DNA of 64,000 bases from Brachionus manjavacas (lineage: Eukaryota > Rotifera > Eurotatoria > Ploima > Brachionidae), in contig JAHQIY010000011.1 of the NCBI GenBank assembly GCA_019054805.1, forward strand, positions 2,795,001 through 2,859,000. The letters are read 5' to 3'. Of this stretch, positions 1 through 10,428 are shown piece by piece. Positions within the stretch are counted from its first letter, which is position 1. Every line of letters starts with the position of its first letter. The position numbers were made by a program, and so were the translations under genes. Below the pieces are notes generated by a model, which searched no databases, was not told where the DNA came from, and worked only from the letters and a program-made list of their open reading frames with translations.

Positions 1-373
1 CCTGTGTGTGCCCTATGCACAACGCTCTCTATTCACACACTCGGCCTGCACTGCACATTTTTTGATTCATCAGTAGCCGAAAGAATAAATTATCTTTTTT
101 TGGCTCTTCAAATTTTAAATTGAAAATTTCTACATAAAAAAAAGTTATTCAAGCTTTCTTAATACAACAAATGTACGTTTTTTTTTTATTTTGGTTGTCA
201 AGAAAAGAAAAAGTGTCTATTACAACCAGCCAAGAGTTTGCTTAAACCAAAGTCAATTCTCATTCAATCTTATTTAATTAGGGCTGAACAAAAATCAATT
301 TTTGTGACTTTGACTTTAACTTGAGAATAGGTGGGAAAACAAAAAGAGGCGTAGCAAAAAAACACGAGCTTAC
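1..373 (-). other. SPT6 intron (partial) and window edge
   Basis: A GTAAGC donor on the minus strand begins at 373, directly after the SPT6 exon, so this stretch is most simply intron. It is AT-rich with T runs, in sharp contrast to the exon. The first ~60 bases are less AT-rich and open in one plus-strand frame for about 40 codons, but I found no minus-strand match to the SPT6 sequence that should follow, so I do not call an exon there. Confidence 0.6.
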
Positions 374-3300
374 CTTTGTAGAAAGTATCGGGCGTTTCGT
401 GTATCAAAGTGTAGAATCGCTGCACGGGGTCCATGGGCGTAAAGGGCACACGTCTATCTCTGTATCTGTAGAACAACTCTTGTCTAATGTCGTAGAGTGT
501 GGTTCTCTTGTTTCCGTAGCCGGTTCGCATGAGCTCCTTGGCAAACGCGTCCAAATCGAGGTCTTTGAGTCGTCGCGGATTCTCGAGTATTTCCTTGAGA
601 GCAGTGCGCGAGTTCGCCGCCTCGGAGTTCTCGTCCAAGTCGAGCGCATCGATGGCGATCTTTTTGGCCCACTCGTACGACTCCAAGTGGATGCGCGTCG
701 AGTCCAACGGATCGGTGTAGTTGGCCTCGTCCTGATTCTCGTCGTCGTCCTCGTCAATCTCCTTGGATATCTTGTCCACGTCGAGCTTAATAAAGCCCGA
801 ACAATTGATGAACACCTTGCGTCCCAGCGCACACTTGGTCACCAAGCACAAGCGATTGGGAAAGACCGGATAAGTGGACAGCTCTTTGTTGGTCAATTTT
901 CCTTTTAGGTCGAGGCGTTCGGCCCTGAGCACCTTGAGTATGTGGGCGGCCTTGCGCGGACCAAGACCGCACACGAACTGCAGCACGCCGCTGCTGTGCG
1001 GCTCTACGTCGCACCGGTTCAAATCGACGCCCACGTCGTTCACCACATTGATGAACTTGAGCTCGAGCTGTCGCAGCAGCTGGCTCGAGTCGTCCGAGCT
1101 ACGGCTGCCCGACGCCGACACTATGTACTGCATCATGGGGTGCAGCTTGAGGCCGAGCAGGTCGCGGTCCTGATTGCACAGCTGGCTCATGCACAGCAGC
1201 GGGTCTTGGACGTAGCGCGCCAAATAGACGGCGTTGCGCACCAACGCCGGCACGCTCGCCGCCTGCCACTCTTGTTCGCACAGCTTGGACGCTGTGCACA
1301 ACTTGGCCACTTGATTGTCGACTAGCTCGACGCCCACTCCCAAGCCGAGCTTTTTCACCATCTCGGCCAGCTGCTCTTGCACGTACAAGGCGTCTTTGTT
1401 CTCGGCCGCGATCACAACCAGCCTCGGCCTCTTGGTCTCAATGAACGCTTGCAACTTTTGCAGCTCGTCGTGCTTTTCTTGCGCGTCGGCGTGGTCACGT
1501 GATCGGTTGGCGCGAACTTGCAACTTTTTCAAGTAGATAAATTGATTGAGCGCGCCGTCACTATTGACGCACGCGACACAAAAATTGTCTTGCGCCTGCT
1601 CGTCCTCTTGGTTGTAGGTGATGGCGAGCACCCTGAGCCGGTCCTCTTCGTCGTCTATGGACTCAATGGTCGGATTGTAGGGCGCCACGTTCAGCATGCT
1701 CTCGAGCTTGTCGCAGCACTGTTTGAACACGTACTGTTTGGCGTCCGAGGCCAGCCGCGACTTCAACTCGCGCTCCATCTCGGGCATCAAAAATTTCGAG
1801 CACATCTCTTCGACAATGAGCGCCCGCTGCTTGTTCCACTGTTCCACATTGTAGCTGAACTCGTCTTTTTGATAGAACGACTTGAGCTTGTCGACGACAG
1901 TGCACGGTTTGTTGTCCGCCAGTGCGCTCACCGCTTGGGCCGGCTCGTCCCAGTCCTCTTTGTCGTTGTCGTTGTGTTTGTCTTTGTGGTTTGTGGTGGC
2001 GAACGCTTGGGCGCCGAGCGTCGAGCACTCGAACGAGACGATCAGCAGGCCGTCCTGCTCGGCCTGGCACAATTTCAGATACTCGTCGTGCTTGATTTGG
2101 CGCACGGGCTTCATTTTCAAGTACTTGAACGGGTAGCACGCGTGGCTCTCGTCTATTTCGTTGAGGCCTCGATTGGCGCTCGGCCGCACATTCACGCACA
2201 CACGCTGCATGTACAAGTCGCGAAAGTAGGCCCTGATCGAGGGCTCGCGCGCAAACTCGGCCGCCACCATGTATCTGGTCATGGCGAGCACTTGTTCGAC
2301 GGACTCGAACGGCTCGTGCACAAACTCCTGCGCCAACTGCTCGGGCTCGACGGGCTCCTGCTCGAGCTCGTGCTTGGTGTAGTCGGCGTGCAAGTTTTCG
2401 GCGTACTTTTCGGCCGTTAAGCCGAACTTGAGCGCCAGTCGGCCCAGGCCCATCTGTTTGCAGTAGTTGAACGCGTCCTTTTTGGACGCTTGCTTCGTGA
2501 ACTTAAACGAGGCCAAGTCGTTTTCGTCCATCACCGCAAGGTCAAGGTCGCCGGTGGCGGCGTTGCGCTTCGCCTCCAGCTTGAGGCGCACGCTCTCGGC
2601 CACCTCGTGCTCCTTCATGGCGGTCAGCTCCGAGTTGTAGTGCAGGTGAAAGTGGTGGTAGCAGTCGAGAAACTCGTCGATGGTGTGCACGTTTTTGACG
2701 CGTTCGAAGTCCAGCGGACCGATAGGCCGGTGCGGCTGCGTGCCCGTGCTCTCAAAATAGCGGTGCATGCGCTCGAGCAGGCGGCACAAGTTCTGCTTGC
2801 GCATGTTCAGCTGGCAGTACTTTTCGTCGAGGTGATAGATGGTCCACAAGTCGTCGAGATGCAGCTCGGGCTCGTACAGCTCTTTGCGGTACTGGGCAAT
2901 GAAGGGCACTTCGAAGAGCTCGTTGCGGATCAAGTTGAGAATGTCTTTGACGCGTGACACGTGCAGTGCCTCGAGCGGCGCGTCTTGGGGCGAGTGGAGG
3001 CGAGCAAAGGCCGTGTTGAATATCCAGCGGGCCTCGCGCTCCAGCTGCAGCTCGTCGGGCTCGCCGCTCACCGGCACTTGGCGCAGCATGAACCGCTCGG
3101 GCTTGTCCTCGATGCGGATCTGCTGGTCGAGCTCGGTGAGCAGGTTCTTCTCGAGCTCTTGCGGCTCGAATATGTCCTCGATTTTGTGCATGGTCTTGAG
3201 GCGGTGGCGCTTTTTGGCCGCTTTTTCGTACGTTTCGTCGTCGTCGTACTCGGCCTCGTCCTCTTCGTCGTTGTCCGCGTCGTCGTCGTCGTCCTCGTTG

Positions 3301-4103
3301 CGCTCGTCGTCCGACGCCACCCCCAGCTCGTCCGCGTTCACGCCGAATATGTCGAGCGCTTCTTGCTGCGCGTCGTCGGCGAACGTGCGCTTTTTTTTCT
3401 GAGCGTGGACGCGCTCGTGTCCACCGCCGCCGCCGTCGTCGTTGTCGTCGTCCGTGTCGTCCACGATGAAGCTGCCCTCCTGGTCGGAGCGCTCGTCCGC
3501 CTCCTCGTCCATTAGGGCGGCGTCGACGTCCGCGTCCGGCTGCTTGAGCTTTTTGCGCTCGATTCGGTGCTGGACGCGCGCGCCCTCCTCCTCCTCGTCG
3601 CTGCTCTCGCTGCGCACCTCGATTCGCCGCTTCCGCTTCTTGATGCCCACCTCTTCCAGGTCTTGCACGTTCAGGTTGCTTTTTATGAGGTCAAGGTCGT
3701 CGTCGGACAGCTCCGACAAGCTCTCGTTCGACGACGACTTCGACTCGGCGTCCGACACCACCATCGAGCGCTTTTTTTTCTTCTTCTTCTCCTTTTTGCG
3801 CTTTTTGGACTTGCGCGAACTCGACACGCTGCCGTTCTCCTCCACTTCGTCGCGCTGCTCTTCTTCGTCCTCGTCCTCGTCGGCTATGAAGTCGTTGAAC
3901 TCTTCGGGTTGAGCTTCATCGTCCTCCTCGTCTTCGTCGTCGTCGGCAGCGTCGTCGCCTTCTTCGTCATCGTCGTCGTCGAGCAACGATTTGGACGATA
4001 TTTTCTTGGACGTTTTGTCGAACTTGTGCACCATCTGCTCTTCGTCGTCCTCCTCCTCCTCGTCGTCGATTATAGCTCGGCTTTTCTTGATTTTTTTAGA
4101 CAT
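374..4103 (-). CDS. SPT6: Transcription elongation factor SPT6, first coding exon (partial)
   Basis: SPT6 is a histone chaperone and elongation factor that travels with RNA polymerase II in the nucleus. The exon encodes about 1243 residues from the ATG at 4103. Residues 1-300 form acidic D/E tracts broken by K/R-rich patches, as in the family. A Tex-like helical core follows, then a YqgF-like domain around 825-950 (LRVLAITYN, LVVIAAEN) and a helix-hairpin-helix around 1040-1060 (CGLGPRKAAHILK). The exon ends just inside the segment leading to the S1 domain (ETPDTFYKG), with a donor at 373. The S1 and tandem SH2 region must lie left of the window; SPT6 proteins are usually near 1700 residues. 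No intron interrupts this 3.7 kb exon. Its GC content and G/C-ending codons are far above every other gene here, although its own intron is AT-rich. The family call is very sure. Confidence 0.96.
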
Positions 4104-4674
4104 TTGTTCTACCTAAATTAATGTTGTCTTAACCCTTTTATTTTTAGATAAAATCATGAGCTGTATTTATAATCAAATTTTTTCTTTCGTCTTTTTTTTT
4201 TTTAGTCTAGTTTGTGCTGGTGTAGCTTTTCGTCGAGAATTTCATAATGTTTCGATTTGGTTCGTGATGGTTTAGAATATAGAGCTTTTGTCGTGTCCAT
4301 GCATGCATTGGAGTTTGACTGGAACAAAAAACTGTTGCAAAATTAAGTTGACAAAAAGTTAGATTTAAAAAGACCATAACTTTGTTAATACTTAATTTAT
4401 ATACAGTCTGTAAAAGGATTTAGAAAATTTAGGAGATTAGCTGTATTTTGGTGTATTATACTTCGAATTTGATCATAAATTGATAAGTTTGGTACCCATG
4501 AAAACTTTCTTTTTCAAAGAAATTTTTTTCTTTATATTTTTAGCTTAGGATGTTTTTCATATTTTCAGAAATCAGTTAATAATAATTTTAGTAAATAAAA
4601 ATAATAGTTAATAAAAAATTTTTATTAAAAATTATGCTCAAATTTAATTAAATTAAATATGTTAAAGTTTCATT
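4104..4674. other. AT-rich intergenic stretch
   Basis: It holds the presumed SPT6 promoter and 5' UTR on the minus side. I see no convincing ORF, RNA gene or repeat beyond T and A runs. Confidence 0.5.
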
Positions 4675-5142
4675 TTAATTCTGATTAACAACATAAGTAA
4701 AAAGGTTTTTGTTTTCATCATCTAACTCTGAAACTTTTTTCTGAGACTGTGAAAACTGCAATCTTAAATGAAGAAATTTGTTATGGAACTCTGAAATTAG
4801 GTCATGTAACAAATCATTTTCTTTTTCACAAAGAATTATTTTCTTGTTTAATTTTTTAAATGCTTCAGATCTTTCTTTTTGCAGATTGTTCAACTCTAAA
4901 TTATTTTTAAAGAGAAGTGAGCCGCCAATAACCGAAATTAATAAAATTATTGCAGATATTCCGATCCAAATAGTTGATGCACCACACCCTAATTTATTAA
5001 ATAGATCAATTAATTTAAAAATTAAAAATCCAATTAAATTAAATCCAAATAAAAAAGAATATCTATTTACAATATCGAGTACATTCATTTGGTAGGAAAC
5101 ACTGGTTGTCTTCATTTCCTGGATTATTTCTTTCACGTTCAT
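4675..5142 (-). CDS. Hypothetical 155-aa membrane protein with C-terminal coiled coil
   Basis: A single uninterrupted ORF with ATG at 5142. Two hydrophobic segments near residues 28-48 (FLFGFNLIGFLIFKLI) and 58-78 (TIWIGISAIILLISVIGGSL) look membrane-spanning. They are followed by a charged helical tail, about 80-145, with heptad-like spacing of L, F and K that suggests a coiled coil. I do not recognise the family. It lies between SPT6, same strand and about 0.6 kb away, and a DNA-transposon relic. Its composition resembles local coding sequence more than intergenic DNA, but expression is unproven. It could be a relic of a mobile element. Confidence 0.5.
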   Translation of the reverse strand: MNVKEIIQEMKTTSVSYQMNVLDIVNRYSFLFGFNLIGFLIFKLIDLFNKLGCGASTIWIGISAIILLISVIGGSLLFKNNLELNNLQKERSEAFKKLNKKIILCEKENDLLHDLISEFHNKFLHLRLQFSQSQKKVSELDDENKNLFTYVVNQN

Positions 5143-5234
5143 CTTAAAAATAAATTTTTGCCTTTTTTAAATAAATCAATAACAATTTACTATCACTTAT
5201 CATTCAAGTTTAAAATTTAAAAAAAAATGTACAG

Positions 5235-5879
5235 TACAGTCCGTTTATAACGAACACGCTTATAATGAAAATTCGATTTTAACGAAAATAAATTCTATAT
5301 TTGGCAGAACAAGAATCTTTTCAATGTAATTTCTTATGGATATAACGTAGTTCGGAATTTACGAAATCCGGGTATACGAATCTCTTTTTAACAAATATTA
5401 GTGAATTTTTCTTGGTTAATACGTAGTTAGGAAAAAAATATTTTTGGTATCCTTGTTTTTGTTTGATTTTAAAGAATAAGTACTAATTTATTAATTAGTC
5501 AAGTGATGACGAATCCGATACCGAATCTTCAAATCTTATCGGATCATTTCAGGAACATTAAAATTTATTGATCAATTAAGAAAACATTTTTCAAAATCTA
5601 CACACAATTTTGAATCGTCTTTTGAAAATTTGGAAAGCATTGAAACCGAAATTTTAGGCTTAATGGTCAAACAAAAAACAATATTGGATTATTTTAGAAT
5701 ATAAATTTAATCATTTCTGATTTATGAATTTTGATTTATTGTATTAGATTATGCTTTTAAAATTAATAAAAACTTTAAAAATAACATTATTTTCTCTTAT
5801 TTGGATATAACAAACTTCGTTTATTACGAAATGCTTTTGGATTCCACCAGTGACTTCGTTAAAAGCGTACTTCACTGTA
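5235..5879 (+). mobile_element. Tigger/pogo-like DNA transposon relic
   Basis: The ends are TA-flanked imperfect inverted repeats: CAGTCCGTTTATAACGAAC on the left, and the complement of the right end begins CAGTGAAGTACGCTTTTAACG. Repeated 'ATAACGAA' words are typical of pogo/Tigger termini. Inside, a short frame (about 5500-5704) is acidic and ends KQKTILDYFRI-stop, the look of a pogo-superfamily transposase C-terminus. The N-terminal DNA-binding and DDE parts are missing, so this is an internally deleted, dead copy of about 0.64 kb. Confidence 0.75.
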
Positions 5880-7793
5880 TTTAAATATGTTTATCTTTCA
5901 GTAATATATTTGAATTAATTCTGATATTTAATATATTTAAAAATACTTATTTACATTGATTATGATGAAATTTCGTAATCTATTACAATCAAAAGCCTTC
6001 GTCAAGTCAATGTCATCAGACAAAATTTTTTTATTATCTAAGTCCAAATTAAAGATGATAGTTTGTATCCTTGGCGTGCCCTTTTTTCTATTTAAAAGTA
6101 TCCAAAGTCACATTCTTGTAGAATCACAATTTGCTAAAAATTATTGATAAAAAACTATTGATTTATTATCTATTGAGTGATGCCGTAAAATCTGGAAATC
6201 GCTTAAATCATTTTTCAGTAAAGATTTAAAATTTTGATGAAGTTGATGAAATGGATGGACATTCAACTCAATTAACAGGCCTACAAAACTTGGCATTAAA
6301 AGGTTCGACTTTTTATTTTCCAAAGAGTTTATAAATTTTTTTGAACCGAATTAGATCTAATTTCTTTACTTCTTCTTTTGTTCTATGCTTTTCAAAACGA
6401 TATAAGGGGAAGATGCTCATCACCTTTTCGAAACCTTTTAAGTAGAAGAAAAAGTTGTTCCTTGAAACTAAAATTTTTTTTTTTTTGAACTAATTAATTA
6501 TAAAAACGATGCATCTTTTTAATAAAATTAATGTTAAATACATTATAAAAATTAGCGAAGATAAATTGATTTTACAAATTACTTAAAAGTTTTAAAAAAT
6601 TTTAGTGTGCCATTCATAGGCTGCAATACAGTATTAAAAATTAAATTACAATTTGAATATTTGTATAAAATATTTACTCTTAATAAAACATGAATGGCTT
6701 TTATTCAACTCACTCAAAATTGGCTGATTAGTCATTTTATTCTATTTTGCTTTGTAATTTAAAAAAAATTTAAAGTTACGGTAGATCAATTTTTCTAATA
6801 ATATTCTAAAATGTTTTTTTAAACATCAAAAAAATAGTTCGCTAAGAGTTTGATTCATAGTCCCTAAAAGTTTAATTTTTGGTCAGTAATGCATGAATTT
6901 ACATCTAATAGAAAACTATCCAAATTCTTATCCGTTAACTCTATCAAAAGAGAACCAAGACCAGATTGCTCGACAGCAAGCTTGTATTGATGCTTCATTA
7001 AAAATATCAGCCAATTTGATATATAATAATATTTATTAACTGAAAATTAATTTCAATAGTAAATGAATATCGTAAGTTGAAATATTTAATTTTAGATATG
7101 AAAGGGACATTACTACATAAAAGATATTAATGATATCCAGCACATCAATGGGCTTCTAATTGTATCAAAATCTTGTTTAGCAAGGAAGAGGCCAAAAATC
7201 ATGTTTTGGTATCTACTTATAAATTTAATCGCCTAGCTTATTGTACGATCAAGGTCAATCTAAGTTTTTTACCATACTCTCAAATTCGAGTATGGTTTTC
7301 CAGCAGATAAAGAAGATAAAGTATGGAAATAAAAAATCAGTGCGTTTTATTCAAAAGGTCGTAGTCTAAAAACCTTCTAGCAAAAAGCTAAAATTTCATT
7401 AATAGAAATAATTGAAAAAATTTAAATTTAATATCATGTTTAATAAATTCTGTTTTTCTGTAATTTAATTTCCTATAAAATATCAAAAATTTAAATTTAT
7501 ACTTTTTTTTTAATTTTTAAAAATTTAAATGAAGAAAATTTGAGAAAAAATAGTCTTATTCAATTAATCACATTTTTAATTTTAATTTATGTGAAAATTT
7601 TATCATTTACATGTTATTCAATAAAAACGCGTATTTTTAGAACCCACATTAACGGATTTTAAAAAGGAAAGTTTTAATTCTCAAGAAACACGCTAAAAAC
7701 TGGTTAAATTGAGAGTTTAAAATTACTTACTTTTTTTTACATTTAAACGAAGTATAGAAACGCAGTTTATTTTTTGGATATCATTATTTACAA
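5880..7793. other. Intergenic stretch with weak coding-like relics
   Basis: Mostly AT-rich noncoding sequence. Minus-strand frames at 5956-6323 and plus-strand frames at about 6900-7330 have coding-like composition in short runs (for example LSKENQDQIARQQACIDASL near 6950) but are broken repeatedly. They look like decayed transposon or pseudogene pieces. I cannot assign a family. Confidence 0.35.
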
Positions 7794-7952
7794 TATGACC
7801 TCAATTTTGTGAAACGTCTGGGTATAAAAAATAAATTTCACAAATTCGAAAACATTTTGTGTTTATTATGTGATTTTATACATCACACAATTTCTTTTCA
7901 CAAAATTATGATTTCACAAAATAATGGGTAACAAAATTGAGGTTAGACTGTA
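7794..7952. mobile_element. Palindromic MITE (about 155 bp)
   Basis: The left end TGACCTCAATTTTGTG and the complement of the right end, TCTAACCTCAATTTTGTTA, match. Further inside, TTTTGTG/CACAAAA words pair around a centre near 7875, so most of the element can fold into one hairpin. TA dinucleotides flank it. The TIRs point to a mariner/pogo-type non-autonomous element. Confidence 0.7.
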
Positions 7953-8319
7953 TTATATTTTTATGTTAAACATCGCCCAGTTTTTTTTTGCATAAAATTT
8001 TAAGCAAAATCCAACATTTTTTCCTTAATGACATACTTTATATGCTATAACTATTAAGATTTAAGTAGCTAGATACATTAAATTTCGTTACTCGCTAATT
8101 TTTTTAATGATTTATTTAATTAAAACTATATCAATTAATCAAAAAACATAATTTTAGAGAAAATTATATATAAGAGGATAAAAGAAAGACAGGTTACGTA
8201 AAATTTCGTAAGTACTGGGATCTAATAATTTAATTCGAATAAAACAATTTAGATTTAATTTAAAAAAAAAATTGTTTTTATATGAAAAACAATTTTAAAC
8301 AAATCTTTAAAAAACCGAC

Positions 8320-8346
8320 TCGTTTCGACCGATAGGCCTTCTTCAG
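8320..8346 (-). other. Hammerhead-core-like motif behind gene A, copy 1
   Basis: On the minus strand the order is CTGAAGA, a potential GGCC/GGTC stem with a four-base loop, then GAAAC. This imitates the CUGANGA ... stem II ... GAAA core of hammerhead ribozymes. The same block recurs at about 16570-16597, 24699-24726 and 32937-32961, always in the 3' flank of gene A. Helices I and III are not obvious, so catalytic activity is doubtful. Penelope-like and other retroelements are known to carry such cores. Confidence 0.35.
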
Positions 8347-8619
8347 GATCTAGATGACCGAGAGATACAATTTTATATTTAAAAATAAGAGAAAAAAACA
8401 AAAGACTATTTGAATTTTAGAATAAATTTATTTATTGAAATCATTTATTTATTAATTATAAATTAATTTATGATGCTTATGGTGGATTGTAATAAAAGCA
8501 AGTGTAATTAAAAAAGAAATAAGGTTTATTTCAAATCAATCAAATTAGAAATATAAATTTGATATTTAAGTCTAATTTCAAATAATAAAGATAAAAAAAT
8601 AAAAAAAATAAAAAGATGA

Positions 8620-9195
8620 TTAATATCTTGGGTTTAGATTAGGAATAGCCAAATAATCCGCAATTAATTGCTTGTTTTTTTTCAAATCATTAGTTACAGG
8701 TAAGTTGTAATAATTCAAAATTGCTATGACTTTTGGTCTTTGAAGATTTTTCAACTTATCAATTGTTTCAGGAAATTCAGGAGGAACATCAAATCCAAGC
8801 TTTAAAACAAATAATAATTCTTTAAGGAAATAGACTAAAAAAATTACCTTAATCCAACCGATTTTTGATTGAGAAGTAGTACAATGGGCTGAATTATATA
8901 GGCGCTTTAAAGTGTTTTCATCACTTTGTAAAAATGCTTGTTTAATTTCACCACTTATCCCAGTTAATTCTCTCGACATTTCCGCAGTTGTATCGCTCAA
9001 GGTTTGAATGCGTTCACTTAAATTTCTATTTGAAGCATTTAGAGTTCTAAAGCTCTGTCTAAATTCTTCGATTAGATCATTATTTTCAAAAATGGCTAGA
9101 TTTGCTAAAGTTGGTGCAGCACGTTCAAGTGATTCGCACGCCACACTAGCATTTCTAGCGACCTCTCTAATAATTTCGACCCGATCGTTGGCCAT
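8620..9195 (-). CDS. Gene A copy 1: coiled-coil protein with SAP-like C-terminus
   Basis: I read two exons: 9195-8848 (116 codons) and 8799-8620 (59 codons plus stop), with a 48-nt GT-AG intron in phase 0, giving 175 residues. Residues 1-90 are helical and heptad-like (VEIIREVARNASVACESLE, RNLSERIQTLSDTTAEMSRE). Residues 128-168 resemble a SAP-type helix-turn-helix (LKNLQRPKVIAILNYYNLP, KKNKQLIADYLAI). SAP motifs usually bind nucleic acid or chromatin. In units 2 and 4 one or two extra A bases fall inside the intron, which does no harm if it is spliced and so supports the intron. Copy 1 has T where copies 2-4 have I in 'IQTLSD'. I do not recognise the family. Confidence 0.65.
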   Translation of the reverse strand: MANDRVEIIREVARNASVACESLERAAPTLANLAIFENNDLIEEFRQSFRTLNASNRNLSERIQTLSDTTAEMSRELTGISGEIKQAFLQSDENTLKRLYNSAHCTTSQSKIGWIKVIFLVYFLKELLFVLKLGFDVPPEFPETIDKLKNLQRPKVIAILNYYNLPVTNDLKKNKQLIADYLAIPNLNPRY

Positions 9196-10189
9196 TTGAT
9201 TTTTCTATCCTCAAATCTATAAATTTTGACAAAGCTTAAATTTGTCTATTTTTATTAGAAGTGAAATTGAAAAAAGAAACAATCAAAAACAATTTTTCTT
9301 TGTAACAGTAAAGGTTTTCTAGAGGAAAATAAAATTTCACTTTATTCGATCATTACCCTCTTTTAAAAGCCCTCTAAGTTTTGAAACATACAATTTTTTC
9401 AACATTTCATTTGCTTTATTGTTAATACTTTATTCTAAATCACAAATAAATAATCACATGATCATCAATTTGATGAGATGATGAAGCAACATGCACATAT
9501 CTTAAGCCTGTTATTTTTAATAACTAAAACTGCTTTGCTGGCAAATTTCTTTTTATTTGTTATTTAAATTTTCAAAGGAAACAATTTTTCAAAATTTTAA
9601 AATCTTGGAATTATCAATAATATAATCTACACTAAATTGCAATTGAAATAAAACTAAAATCAAATCCAGACTAAAAACAAAACCAAATTTTTTCAAAAGT
9701 CACAATTTTTTCAATAATATTAAAAATATTTTTTTTAAAAATTATTGAAAAATTTTATAAATTAATTTTATTTACTTTTTATATTTACTGATGTGAGAGT
9801 TGTTTAAAAACTCAAAAATAAAGTCACTAAATAAATGACAAGCCCAGGCCTTTTTTTAATTTTTACCCAAATGTCCAACACTTGCTTTTCCCCCAAAATA
9901 ACAACCTGGAACGGCAGACATTCGATTTGTTCTTGATTCTGACTGATAAATTCCTGATGCTATTTATTTGAGACTGTTATTTTTTCATTGTATCAAATTC
10001 TTTTTTTATTCTATCTAAATAATAAGCCATCTAAATTTAGTGAATAAATTTTTTTATCTTAGTATCTAAATCTTTTTTGTTGTATATATTTAAAAATAAT
10101 AATAAAGTATAATTTTTTTGATAATTTATTTAGAAAAATTAAAAAAAATACAAAAAGAAAGAAAAATTTAGAAAAAGAAAAAAATTAAT

Positions 10190-10419
10190 CTTTTTGGTTA
10201 TTTGGTTTTGAGGTTGATCTTGAATTGATTTCGGCTTTTTTTTTTTTCCAGTGGGTCTTCCTCTTTTCTTTTTAGGAATCTCAGACTGAGTTGAATTTTT
10301 TATTAAAATTGTTTTTAACTTGAACTTCATTTTGAATTTCCATTTCTGCTTTTTGAGCCTCAAACTGATTCATCATTATTATTTGCTTGAACGAATTCAA
10401 TGCTGCCTGATTCAGTCAT
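10190..10419 (-). CDS. Possible AT-hook ORF, unit 1
   Basis: The minus strand opens MTESGSIEFVQANNNDESV from an ATG at 10419. After a change of frame comes an AT-hook, PKKKRGRPTGKKKKP, at about 10265-10230, then PKSIQDQPQNQ. The AT-hook binds the minor groove of AT-rich DNA. No single frame spans the whole; the break sits near A/T runs that differ between units, so it may be a sequencing slip, a very short intron or decay. A further exon-like piece lies at about 9895-9960 (LPFQVVILGEKQVLDIW). The LINE tail ends 10 bases upstream of this ATG. Confidence 0.35.
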
Positions 10420-10428
10420 GATTTTTTT

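Noticed and set aside
1-120. Plus-strand open frame of about 40 codons at the left edge
   Set aside because: Short, no recognisable sequence, and the position is best explained as SPT6 intron.
321-4121. Long plus-strand frames opposite SPT6 (for example 1518-2420 and 2961-3515)
   Set aside because: They are antisense shadows produced by the GC-rich, D/E-rich SPT6 codons; products are L/V/R-rich with no family likeness.
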